In this document: one piece after another, positions 45,598-54,814 of the stretch
Layout of the letters: each line of letters begins with the position of its first letter
How positions within the stretch are numbered: the first letter of the stretch is position 1
NCBI RefSeq assembly: GCF_001650725.1
Contig: NZ_LXVX01000008.1
Span: 1 to 64,000 of the forward strand
DNA from: Sphingobium sp. TCM1
GTDB taxonomy: Bacteria; Pseudomonadota; Alphaproteobacteria; Sphingomonadales; Sphingomonadaceae
Direction of reading: 5' to 3'
DNA length: 64,000 nucleotides
The notes under the pieces: generated by a model
Seen by the model: only the letters and a program-made list of their open reading frames with translations
The model's database searches: none
What the model was told of the DNA's origin: nothing
Translations under genes and position numbers: made by a program

Positions 45598-46989
45598 TTG
45601 GGCGGGAAATACAAGGATTTCTACGCGCCACGCGGTTACTGGCCGCTCTGGCTGGAAAAGGGCCGGATCGGGTCGCAGGCAGATGCGCTGCTGGCGCTGA
45701 TCGACCAGAGCGAAGCCGACGGGCTTGATCCCCGCGACTATGATCCGGGCGACTTGCGGCGCCTGATCGAGGAGGTGGACGCCAGTGACGATCCAAAGCT
45801 CCTGGCGCGCGCCGACCTGGCCTTGTCGCGCAGCTTTGCTCGCCTGGTTGCGGATATGCGCCGCCCGGCCAGGGGCGTGAAGATCCGCTATCTCGACAAG
45901 GAAGTCGAACCGCGCGATTCCGACCCGTCGGACATATTGCGGTCTGCTGCTCTGGCGCCGTCGCTCACGGATTATATCGCGACCGCCGGCTGGATGAGCC
46001 CCCTCTACATGAAGCTGCGGACCGCGCGGGCCGGCTATCTCAAGAAATGGGGTGGCCTGCCGGATGTCGCCGTGCCCGAAGGGGTGAAGATGCGACCGGG
46101 CGGCAAGGGGGCGGAGATCGGCATGTTGCGCCGTCGATTGGGGCTGGCCGACGGCATCACCTATGACAAGGGGCTGGCCGCAAAGGTGCGCGCCTTCCAG
46201 GCCGATCATGGCCTGAAGCCTGATGGCGTCGCGGGGGCGATGACGATTTCGGCGATCAACCAGGGGCCGGCGCGCTATGCGCGCCTGCTGTCCCTCAACC
46301 TGGAGCGCGCGCGGCTTCTGCCGGGACCGTGGACACGGCATGTGGTGGTCGACGCCGCCTCGGCGCGCCTTTGGTATTATAGCAAGGGCGCGCTGGACGG
46401 CACGATGAAGGTCGTCGCCGGGGCGAAGGAAACGCAGACGCCGCTGATGGCGGGCATGATCCGATACGCAACACTGAATCCCTATTGGAACATCCCGCCC
46501 GATCTTGTGGAGCGCAAGGTCGCGCCCAAAATCTTAAGCGGCGGGTCATTGCAAGGGATGGGATATGAAGCGCTGGCCGACTGGAGCGCTGATCCTGCGC
46601 CCTTGGCGCAGAGCGCGATCAACTGGGACGCGGTGGCGGCGGGCCGTCAGGAGGTGCGGGTGCGCCAGCTTCCGGGCGGCAACAATGCAATGGGGAAGGT
46701 CAAGTTCATGTTCCCGAACGATCTTGGCATCTACCTCCACGACACGCCGCAGCGCGACCTGTTCGCGAAGGCGGACCGCCATTTCAGCAATGGTTGTGTC
46801 CGGCTGGAGGATGCGCAGCGGCTGGGCCGCTGGTTCTTCGGCAGGATGCCGAGCACGGATGGCGAAAAGCCCGAACAGCATGTGCCCCTGCCTCAGCCGG
46901 TGCCGGTCTATCTGACCTATCTGACCGCTGTGCCGACCGCGCTCGGGGTTCAGTTCCTGCCCGATGTCTATGGGAGGGATGGAGAGTAG
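45598..46989 (+). CDS. L,D-transpeptidase (YcbB/LdtD type), start displaced
   Basis: A cell-wall enzyme forming 3-3 peptidoglycan crosslinks. A peptidoglycan-binding-like segment (GLKPDGVAGAMTISAIN) precedes the YkuD domain, whose catalytic cysteine lies in HFSNGCVRLED. The first standard start in this frame is TTG 45598, which leaves no export signal. Coding sequence clearly continues upstream to about 45500 with a signal-peptide core (LLIAAAVPQATVAQ). A matching N-terminus, MQFFGRGMSAAPLRYAIASF, starts at ATG 45437 in a different frame and ends at 45508. One base of frameshift near 45500 would join them. Confidence 0.85.
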   Translation: MGGKYKDFYAPRGYWPLWLEKGRIGSQADALLALIDQSEADGLDPRDYDPGDLRRLIEEVDASDDPKLLARADLALSRSFARLVADMRRPARGVKIRYLDKEVEPRDSDPSDILRSAALAPSLTDYIATAGWMSPLYMKLRTARAGYLKKWGGLPDVAVPEGVKMRPGGKGAEIGMLRRRLGLADGITYDKGLAAKVRAFQADHGLKPDGVAGAMTISAINQGPARYARLLSLNLERARLLPGPWTRHVVVDAASARLWYYSKGALDGTMKVVAGAKETQTPLMAGMIRYATLNPYWNIPPDLVERKVAPKILSGGSLQGMGYEALADWSADPAPLAQSAINWDAVAAGRQEVRVRQLPGGNNAMGKVKFMFPNDLGIYLHDTPQRDLFAKADRHFSNGCVRLEDAQRLGRWFFGRMPSTDGEKPEQHVPLPQPVPVYLTYLTAVPTALGVQFLPDVYGRDGE

Positions 46990-46998
46990 CCGGGCGGC

Positions 46999-47748
46999 TC
47001 AGTGGAGTCCCGCCATCATCCAAAGCGCCATCGCCACCATCATCACATTTTCGGTCAGCGAGACGAAGCCCAGCGGCACATTGCTGTTGCCGCCGACGCA
47101 GGCGCATTTGAGGTCTCGCTTCTCGATATAGACCGCCCTGAAGACCGACACCGCGCCGATGCCACCGATGAACAGCGCGACCGGGATGGACAGCCAGTCG
47201 AGCGCCCGCGTCAGCATCAGCACCCCCGCGCCCAGTTCCAGGAATGGATAGGCCGCGCCATAGGGCGGCAGGCGGCGGGCGAGCAGGTCATAGTTCAGGA
47301 ACATGGTCGCGAACCTGTCGACATCCTGCAATTTGAGCATGGCGAGCAGCATCATCGCAATGGCGACGAAGCGCTCCAGCGCCATGAAGGAAACAAGCGG
47401 CAGGAAGGTCAGCCAGTTGACCGCCAGCGCGAGCAGCCCGGCGACAGCGAAGACCGCAAGCACCGGGACGTAGCTGGTCGCCTTGGGATCGCGGACCTTG
47501 AGGCCCAGGTGCCGGCGCAGATCGTCATGACCGCCTATTCGCTGGCCGTCGATGAAGATTTGCGGCGTGGTTGTCACGTCATGCTGTGTCTTGAACGCGT
47601 CGGTTTCCTCACGGCTCCGGAGCCAGTGATCGTCCACGACATAGCCACGGCGTTTGAGCAGCCAGCGCGCCTTCACCCCATAGGGGCAGGTATGGCCGGG
47701 CATCACCATACGATAGAGGCTGGCACTTTTGGGGGCAGGGCTGGTCAT
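46999..47748 (-). CDS. glutaredoxin-MauE/DoxX fusion membrane protein
   Basis: A 249-residue fusion. Residues about 10-85 are a glutaredoxin fold with a monothiol-type CPYG site (C21) and the TTPQIFIDGQRIGGHDDL glutathione-binding segment. The rest has about four membrane helices of the MauE/DoxX redox family and a C-A-C motif before the last helix. It likely moves reducing equivalents or guards thiols at the membrane. It is divergent from a MerR regulator over a mer-type promoter. It converges on the L,D-transpeptidase gene with a nine-base gap. The start at 47748 lies downstream of the promoter. Confidence 0.85.
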   Translation of the reverse strand: MTSPAPKSASLYRMVMPGHTCPYGVKARWLLKRRGYVVDDHWLRSREETDAFKTQHDVTTTPQIFIDGQRIGGHDDLRRHLGLKVRDPKATSYVPVLAVFAVAGLLALAVNWLTFLPLVSFMALERFVAIAMMLLAMLKLQDVDRFATMFLNYDLLARRLPPYGAAYPFLELGAGVLMLTRALDWLSIPVALFIGGIGAVSVFRAVYIEKRDLKCACVGGNSNVPLGFVSLTENVMMVAMALWMMAGLH

Positions 47749-47781
47749 CGACGCATCCTTGGCTATGGGCGGATGCACCCC

Positions 47782-47812
47782 ATATAGGGTCCGTACCATA
47801 GTACGGAGTCAA
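47782..47812 (-). promoter_or_regulatory. MerR-type promoter and operator
   Basis: Minus-strand -35 TTGACT (47807-47812), a 19-bp spacer and -10 CTATAT (47782-47787). The spacer contains the palindrome CCGTAC-tatg-GTACGG (47791-47806). The overlong spacer with a central palindrome is the hallmark of MerR-family activation, and the -35/left arm is the same as in classical mer operators. The MerR start codon lies two bases beyond the -35 element, so its own mRNA must be nearly leaderless. Confidence 0.85.
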
Positions 47813-47814
47813 GT

Positions 47815-48198
47815 ATGGCCATGACGATTTCTGGGCTGGCCCGTTCGGCCGGGGTGAATGTGGAAACGGTGCGCTATTACCAGCGTCGCGGATTGCTCGA
47901 CATGCCCGAACGCGGGCCGGGGGTGCGCCGCTATGGCGAGGGAGACGTGCGGCGGCTGGCGTTCATCCGTTCGGCCCAGGGGGCGGGCTTTACCCTGGAG
48001 CAGATCGGTGAGCTGCTCCAGCTCGACGCCGGGCAGGACCGGGCGCGGGCGCGCGAACTGGCGGCGGAGCGGATCGTGGCGCTGGACGTCAGGATTGCGG
48101 AATTGCAGGCGGCGCGCGCCGCGCTGGAGCGGCTGGCGCGGCAATGCCATGCAAGCGAGGAAGGGCCTTGCCCGATCATCGCGGCGTTCGAGGGATAG
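47815..48198 (+). CDS. MerR-family regulator, mercury-type with one cysteine missing
   Basis: A 127-residue regulator with the N-terminal winged helix (GVNVETVRYYQRRGLL) and a dimerisation helix. The C-terminal metal loop keeps C111 (QCHASEEG) and C119 (PCPIIAAF), equivalent to C117 and C126 of Tn501 MerR. The position of the third mercury ligand, C82, is not cysteine (LDAGQDR). It probably senses another metal or a thiol stress and controls the glutaredoxin-MauE gene next door. No mer resistance genes are nearby. Confidence 0.88.
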   Translation: MAMTISGLARSAGVNVETVRYYQRRGLLDMPERGPGVRRYGEGDVRRLAFIRSAQGAGFTLEQIGELLQLDAGQDRARARELAAERIVALDVRIAELQAARAALERLARQCHASEEGPCPIIAAFEG

Positions 48199-48235
48199 GG
48201 GTGGGTGCGAGCGATCGGATAGGCTGTTGCTCCCT

Positions 48236-48643
48236 TCAGCGCTTCTTCCTGCTCGCCTTCTTCGACACCGGCTTGGTCGCGGGGCAAGGCCACGCCTTTC
48301 GGGTCGCAGCGAAGACCTGCGAGGATGCCGACTTGGCCCGGTCTATCGGGTTCTTGCCCAGATAGTCGACCGTGATGCTGCGCAACTGGCTTATCGTCAC
48401 GTCGGCGGGGATGCAGCTTTTGAGCTTGTTCGCTTCCCGCGTCGTGTTGAACGCATCGACCGCGCCGCTGATATAGCCCACGCATTCGTAGGATTTCTCG
48501 AAGAAATCCTTTTCGGCCTTGTCGGTCGTGCAGACGGTATAGAGTTCGTCGCCCGAATAGAAACCGGCATAGGCCGCGTCCGGGGAAAGGGCGCCCGTCG
48601 CCAGGGCGGCGGCGTAGCGAAGAGTTCGGGGGCACATGGTCAA
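48236..48643 (-). CDS. Rap1a/Tai-family exported protein
   Basis: A 135-residue protein with a signal peptide and the pattern LYTVC-TTD...YECVGYISGAVD...SCIPADVTISQL...AWPC. Spaced cysteines like these define the Rap1a/Tai immunity fold, first known as protection against type VI amidase toxins. No T6SS gene or amidase effector is near, so it may be an orphan immunity protein or a domesticated relative. The basic tail (KKASRKKR) is unusual. It converges with merR. ATG 48637 is an alternative start. Confidence 0.8.
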   Translation of the reverse strand: MTMCPRTLRYAAALATGALSPDAAYAGFYSGDELYTVCTTDKAEKDFFEKSYECVGYISGAVDAFNTTREANKLKSCIPADVTISQLRSITVDYLGKNPIDRAKSASSQVFAATRKAWPCPATKPVSKKASRKKR

Positions 48644-48724
48644 GTCTCTCCCTCCTTTCAGGCGATGGCGCGCTGCCGGAGACCCCGACTTGCCTCGGGG
48701 TGGCGCCGCGCGCCGACGAGGCGG

Positions 48725-49198
48725 CTATTCCAGCCCCGCCACCAGCCCGTCGATCGCGCCTTGCAGGATGTAGCTTGCCGCGAGCTTGTCTACCAGTTCG
48801 TCGCGACGGGCACGGCTGGCGTCGGCTTCGAGCAGAGTGCGGGTGACGGCCTGGGTCGACCAGCGTTCGTCCCAGAGCAGCACCGGATAGCCCAGCTCCG
48901 CGACATTATGGGCGAAGGCGCAGCTGGCCTGGCTGCGCGGTGAATTGGTGCCGTCGAGGTTGAGCGGCAGGCCGATGACGATGCCCTTCACCTGCTGCTG
49001 CTCGATGAAGGCGGCGAGGCCGACCTTGTCCTTGCTGAACTTGCCACGATTGACGGTGTAGGCAGGGCTGGCGATCGTCCAGGCGGCATCGCACAGGGCA
49101 AGGCCGATCGTCTTGGTGCCGACATCCATGCCGATCAGCCGGCCGCCTGCCGGCAGGGCTTCGCGAAAGGCGACGCGATCCGTTGTAACCAGCGTCAT
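48725..49198 (-). CDS. ruvX: RuvX/YqgF, putative Holliday junction resolvase
   Basis: A 157-residue RNase H-like nuclease implicated in Holliday junction resolution and pre-16S rRNA processing. [15 protein letters not shown] gives the first catalytic aspartate. The [13 protein letters not shown] and LWDERWST segments are typical. It follows the DUF3089 gene by 30 bp on the same strand. Confidence 0.92.
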   Translation of the reverse strand: MTLVTTDRVAFREALPAGGRLIGMDVGTKTIGLALCDAAWTIASPAYTVNRGKFSKDKVGLAAFIEQQQVKGIVIGLPLNLDGTNSPRSQASCAFAHNVAELGYPVLLWDERWSTQAVTRTLLEADASRARRDELVDKLAASYILQGAIDGLVAGLE

Positions 49199-49228
49199 GG
49201 GCCAAAATCTCTCATGACCATGCCTCTG

Positions 49229-50347
49229 TCACTTCTTCAGGAAAGCCGCCAATCTTTTCTGCGCGTCCTGCCGCACGTTGCCCCAGAAGAGGCTGTAGTC
49301 ATAGACATGGTAATTATTGCCGGGGAGCGTGAACGGCCCCATGTCGACAGGTTGCCCGATCATCAGCACGCCGCTGGTGTCACACCGCGCAGGGACGATG
49401 CCGGTGAGCAATGTGGGTGACTTGCCTTCCTCCCGCGCGTCGAGCGTGCCGCTGTTGGCGCTGGCCGGAGCGGCGCCGTTGAAGGCGCCGGTGATCGGAT
49501 TGGTGCAGAGCATGTGCGTGCCCTTGCGTGGCTTTCCGGTATAGCCGGTCTTGCGTTCGAAACTTTCCACGACGGCAGACGGATCAGCCGGTTCGGCATA
49601 GCTTTGCCAACTGACGATGCAATGCGCCTGATCCTGTCGCGCACAGGCAGGCAGGCCGAGCGCGGGCAGATCCGCCTCCACCGAGACCGGCCAGCCCACG
49701 GCATATACGGCGGCGATGCGGTCGGCGACCGGCTTGCCCGCGACCTGGTCGCGCAACAGTTGCAACAGGTGGCGTGACCCCTGGCTGTGCCCGGCCAGTA
49801 TCAGCGGGCCTGTGGGGTTGGCCTTCACGAAGGCGGCGAAGGCCTGCGCCACGTCACGATAGGCGGCGGCAAGCGCCTGATCGCCCTCCGGTTTGTCGGT
49901 GAGAAAGGCGCCATAATTGGCCTGGCGGTAGCGCGGTGCCCAGACGGTGCCGGCAGCGTTGAAGGCGCTGGCCTGGCTCATGACGAAGCGGCGGGCGGTG
50001 GCATCGGCGTCCTTGTCGTCCAGCAGGGCGTTCCAGTGTGCATCGCCGAAGGTCGTTATGTAGCTGGTCGGATGGATGAAGAAGATCGCGGCTTTCTGGG
50101 GCGCGTTGAGCGTGGTCACGCCGGCAGGCGTCCAGAGCGCGGGATTGTCCTTCTGGATGTCCGGACGGGCGATCCACATCGTCGCGTCGATATAGGCATC
50201 TTCGGGCAGTGGCTGCAACGCGGTGAAGGATTCGCGCGGCACCATCGCCATGCGGATCAGTTGCATTCCCCAGACGCGGTAGATCAGCAGCGCGGCGATC
50301 ACCAGCACCACCAGCGCCACGATGACATAGAGGAATTTGCGCGCCAC
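49229..50347 (-). CDS. DUF3089 alpha/beta-hydrolase-like membrane protein
   Basis: A 372-residue protein with one N-terminal membrane helix (about residues 5-25) and a DUF3089 hydrolase-like domain. The nucleophile elbow is GHSQGS. FFIHPTSYI and the late NNYHVYDYSLFWGN, with a likely catalytic His, fit the family. GTG at 50347 follows GGAGAG. The substrate is unknown. It is divergent from gatC. Confidence 0.85.
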   Translation of the reverse strand: MARKFLYVIVALVVLVIAALLIYRVWGMQLIRMAMVPRESFTALQPLPEDAYIDATMWIARPDIQKDNPALWTPAGVTTLNAPQKAAIFFIHPTSYITTFGDAHWNALLDDKDADATARRFVMSQASAFNAAGTVWAPRYRQANYGAFLTDKPEGDQALAAAYRDVAQAFAAFVKANPTGPLILAGHSQGSRHLLQLLRDQVAGKPVADRIAAVYAVGWPVSVEADLPALGLPACARQDQAHCIVSWQSYAEPADPSAVVESFERKTGYTGKPRKGTHMLCTNPITGAFNGAAPASANSGTLDAREEGKSPTLLTGIVPARCDTSGVLMIGQPVDMGPFTLPGNNYHVYDYSLFWGNVRQDAQKRLAAFLKK

Positions 50348-50452
50348 CCACACTCTCCGTAATTGTGCTGCTTGTCTGGCGCATGGCGTGGGCGTGCGCA
50401 AGGGGCGCTAAAGCCGCTTGAAGCGGACGGGCGCGGGTGGTAGCGGCGGCCC

Positions 50453-50740
50453 ATGTCGATAGACCTTCAGACCGTAAAGAAGATCGCCAGCCTTTCGCGC
50501 ATTTCGGTGACTGACGCCGAAGCCGAAGCGATGGTGCCGGAACTCAACAACATCCTTGGCTGGGTGGAGCAACTGGGCGAGGTGGACGTAACCGGCGTGC
50601 AGCCGATGACCGCCGTCATCCCCAACCATCAACGCCTGCGCGACGATGCCATCACCGATGGCAATGTGCGCGACAAGGTGCTGGCCAATGCGCCGCAGGC
50701 CGAACATGGCTTCTTCGCGGTGCCCAAGGTGATCGAATAA
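50453..50740 (+). CDS. gatC: Asp-tRNA(Asn)/Glu-tRNA(Gln) amidotransferase subunit C
   Basis: A 95-residue structural subunit that clamps GatA to GatB. The family pattern [14 protein letters not shown] and the C-terminal [20 protein letters not shown] are clear. It overlaps the gatA start by one base. The order gatC-gatA-gatB on one strand indicates a full transamidation operon, as expected in bacteria lacking GlnRS or AsnRS. Confidence 0.95.
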   Translation: MSIDLQTVKKIASLSRISVTDAEAEAMVPELNNILGWVEQLGEVDVTGVQPMTAVIPNHQRLRDDAITDGNVRDKVLANAPQAEHGFFAVPKVIE

Positions 50741-52224
50741 TGACCAACCTTACTGATCTGACGGTCGCGGAAATCCGCGACGGCTTCCGCGCGGGTGACT
50801 TTTCGGCGCGCGAAGTGGCCGAGGCGTTCAATGCCAATGTCGCCGCAGCCAAGGCGCTCAACGCCTTCATCGTCGAAACGCCGGAAAAGGCGTTGGAAGC
50901 GGCCGATGCCGCCGACAAGGCGAAGGCGGCTGGCGAAGCGCTGAAGCCGCTTTCCGGCGTGCCGATCGGCATGAAGGATCTGTTCTGCACCGAAGGCGTG
51001 CAGACGACTGCCGCCAGCCACATGCTGGAAGGCTTCGTGCCGACATACGAGTCCACGGTGTCGAAGAAGCTGTGGGACGCTGGCGCGGGAATGCTCGGCA
51101 AGCTGAACCTCGACCAGTTCGCCATGGGGTCGTCGAACGAGACGAGCTATTTTGGCAATGTCATCTCGCCCTGGCGGCGCAATGACGGCGGCAATGCCGC
51201 GCTGGCTCCGGGGGGATCTTCGGGTGGCTCGTCCTCGGCCATTTCCGCGCGGCTCTGCCCGGCGGCGACCGGCACCGACACCGGCGGCTCGATCCGCCAG
51301 CCTGCCGCCTTCACCGGCATCAGCGGCATCAAGCCGACCTATGGCCGCTGCTCGCGCTGGGGTATCGTCGCCTTCGCCTCGTCGCTGGACCAGGCCGGGC
51401 CGATGGCGCGGACGGTGCGCGACAATGCGATCCTGCTGGAGGCGATGTCGGGCTTCGATCCCAAGGATTCGACCAGCCTCGATCTGGCCGTGCCCCAGTG
51501 GGAAGCCGGTCTGTCGAGCGATCTCAAGGGCAAGAAGGTCGGTATCCCCAAGGAATATCGCCCCGATGGCCTGAACGAAGAAATCTCCGCCATGTGGGAT
51601 CGCGGGATCGAATGGCTGAAGGATGCGGGTGCCGAGGTGGTCGAGGTGTCGCTGCCGCACACCAAATATGCGCTGCCGACCTATTATATCATTGCGCCTG
51701 CCGAAGCCTCGTCGAACCTCGCTCGCTATGACGGCGTGCGCTATGGTCAGCGCGACCTGCCCGATGGGGCCGGTTTGCAGGACATGTATGCCGCGACCCG
51801 CGCCGCCGGTTTCGGGCCGGAAGTGAAGCGCCGCATCATGATCGGCACCTATGTTCTGTCGGCGGGCTTCTATGACGCCTATTATACGCAGGCGCAGAAG
51901 GTCCGGGCGCTGATCGCGCGCGATTTCGAGCAGGCTTTTGAAAAGTGCGACCTGCTGCTGACGCCGACCGCGCCGAGCGCCTCCTTCGCGCTGGGCGAGA
52001 AGCAGGCCGATCCGCTTGCCATGTATCTGAACGACGTCTTCACTGTTCCCGCGTCGCTGGCGGGGCTGCCCGCTATGGCGGTGCCGGGCGGGCTGGATTC
52101 GGCCGGGCTGCCGATCGGATTGCAGATCATCGGCAAGGCGCTGGACGAGCAGACCGTGCTGAACGCGAGCCTCGCGATTGAAGAACGTGCGGGCTTCACG
52201 GCTCGTCCGGCCAAGTGGTGGTAA
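50740..52224 (+). CDS. gatA: Asp-tRNA(Asn)/Glu-tRNA(Gln) amidotransferase subunit A
   Basis: A 494-residue amidase that releases ammonia from glutamine for the transamidation. The Ser-cisSer-Lys catalytic set is visible in [16 protein letters not shown] and GTDTGGSIR. The length is normal. gatB follows one base later. Confidence 0.97.
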   Translation: MTNLTDLTVAEIRDGFRAGDFSAREVAEAFNANVAAAKALNAFIVETPEKALEAADAADKAKAAGEALKPLSGVPIGMKDLFCTEGVQTTAASHMLEGFVPTYESTVSKKLWDAGAGMLGKLNLDQFAMGSSNETSYFGNVISPWRRNDGGNAALAPGGSSGGSSSAISARLCPAATGTDTGGSIRQPAAFTGISGIKPTYGRCSRWGIVAFASSLDQAGPMARTVRDNAILLEAMSGFDPKDSTSLDLAVPQWEAGLSSDLKGKKVGIPKEYRPDGLNEEISAMWDRGIEWLKDAGAEVVEVSLPHTKYALPTYYIIAPAEASSNLARYDGVRYGQRDLPDGAGLQDMYAATRAAGFGPEVKRRIMIGTYVLSAGFYDAYYTQAQKVRALIARDFEQAFEKCDLLLTPTAPSASFALGEKQADPLAMYLNDVFTVPASLAGLPAMAVPGGLDSAGLPIGLQIIGKALDEQTVLNASLAIEERAGFTARPAKWW

Positions 52225-52225
52225 T

Positions 52226-53728
<1,503 letters not shown>

Positions 53729-53729
53729 G

Positions 53730-53770
53730 CCATAGTCGATCCCGGAGGGGAACTCCGGGATCGACTATGG
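53730..53770 (+). terminator. 18-bp perfect hairpin after gatB
   Basis: CCATAGTCGATCCCGGAG and its exact complement CTCCGGGATCGACTATGG are separated by five bases. The stem begins one base after the gatB stop and ends nine bases before the next start. There is no T tract, so the stem itself or Rho must end transcription. Confidence 0.8.
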
Positions 53771-53779
53771 GGCGCGCGG

Positions 53780-54667
53780 ATGAAGCGAGGGTTGTTGGCT
53801 GTGGGGTTATGCCTCATGGTTTCGATCGGGACGGCGGCCGACCTGGAAGCGGAAACGCTGACTAATAAAAATGTGGTCGATCTGGTGATGGCGGGGCTTG
53901 GCGACGAAGCCGTTATCGCCAAGGTCAGGGCTTCGACCGCCACCTATGATCTGGCGACGAACGATCTCATCATTTTGAAGAAAAGCGGCGTTTCCGGGTC
54001 GGTCATCGCTGCGATGATCGAAGCGGATGCAAGGGGCGGCGTGCCATCCAGGGCGGCGCTGTCGGCATATTCTGCAGATCCGTTGGTCCCGCATCCGTCT
54101 GGCCTCTACATGCTGGCGGACTGGCTTCCGCAGCCCAAAATGTTCCGCCTGGATCCCACGATTTCGAACCAGAGCAAGACCGGCGGTCTGCTCGGTTATG
54201 CGTTTACTGGCGGCATCGCGTCGCTCAGTATCAAGGCGGTCATCCCGAACGTAACGGCGCCCATCAAGGCAAACCGATCCCGCCCGACCTTCTATTTCTA
54301 TTTCGACGAGGCCAACCGCGCGCCTTCTCAGCCGCCGGCCGGCTCGGTTTGGCTCTCGGGAGCGGCTTCCGCCGTCTCGTCGCCCAATGAGTTCACTTTG
54401 GTCAGCTTCGAGATCAAGAAGGATCGGCGCGAGACGAGGGTGGGGAGCATGAACCTGGCGGGAGCGAAGTCGGGCGTCATGGACAAGGATCGGATTGCAT
54501 TCGTCTATGAGCAGATTGCGCCGGGCGTGTTCAAAGTGTCTCTCAAGGCGGACCTTCCGGCCGGCGAATATGGCTTCCTTTATGCCATCGGCGGCGGCAC
54601 GGGGCCTGGGATGTGGAGCCGAGGTACCGGTGCTTCACGGATCTTCGATTTCTCGATTCAGCACTGA
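53780..54667 (+). CDS. exported hypothetical protein
   Basis: A 295-residue protein with an N-terminal signal peptide (MKRGLLAVGLCLMVSIGTA). Residues about 27-75 form a helical module (LTNKNVVDLVMAGLGDEAVIAKV, then LIILKKSGVSGSVIAAM) that I have seen repeated in exported proteins of diverse bacteria, of unknown function. The remainder is beta-rich and ends in a segment rich in Gly and Phe. It starts right behind the gatB hairpin and ends at a strong terminator. Confidence 0.75.
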   Translation: MKRGLLAVGLCLMVSIGTAADLEAETLTNKNVVDLVMAGLGDEAVIAKVRASTATYDLATNDLIILKKSGVSGSVIAAMIEADARGGVPSRAALSAYSADPLVPHPSGLYMLADWLPQPKMFRLDPTISNQSKTGGLLGYAFTGGIASLSIKAVIPNVTAPIKANRSRPTFYFYFDEANRAPSQPPAGSVWLSGAASAVSSPNEFTLVSFEIKKDRRETRVGSMNLAGAKSGVMDKDRIAFVYEQIAPGVFKVSLKADLPAGEYGFLYAIGGGTGPGMWSRGTGASRIFDFSIQH

Positions 54668-54682
54668 GTTCGCCAAAGCATA

Positions 54683-54718
54683 AGGGGCGCCGCCGGGGGC
54701 CGGCGACGCCCCTCTTTT
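54683..54718 (+). terminator. intrinsic terminator after the exported protein gene
   Basis: AGGGGCG and CGCCCCT, extended by CGCCGG/CCGGCG beyond one mismatch, form a long GC stem with a three-base loop, followed by CTTTT. A second strand-neutral role toward the convergent autotransporter gene is possible. Confidence 0.85.
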
Positions 54719-54814
54719 ATGCGCGGCGTCCCTGGGGAAGGACATCATGCCGCAGCGGAACAGGCGGACCGGGAGGGTCTGTGGGGTGTGGCCCGCCTGT
54801 TCATCCTCAAGACG

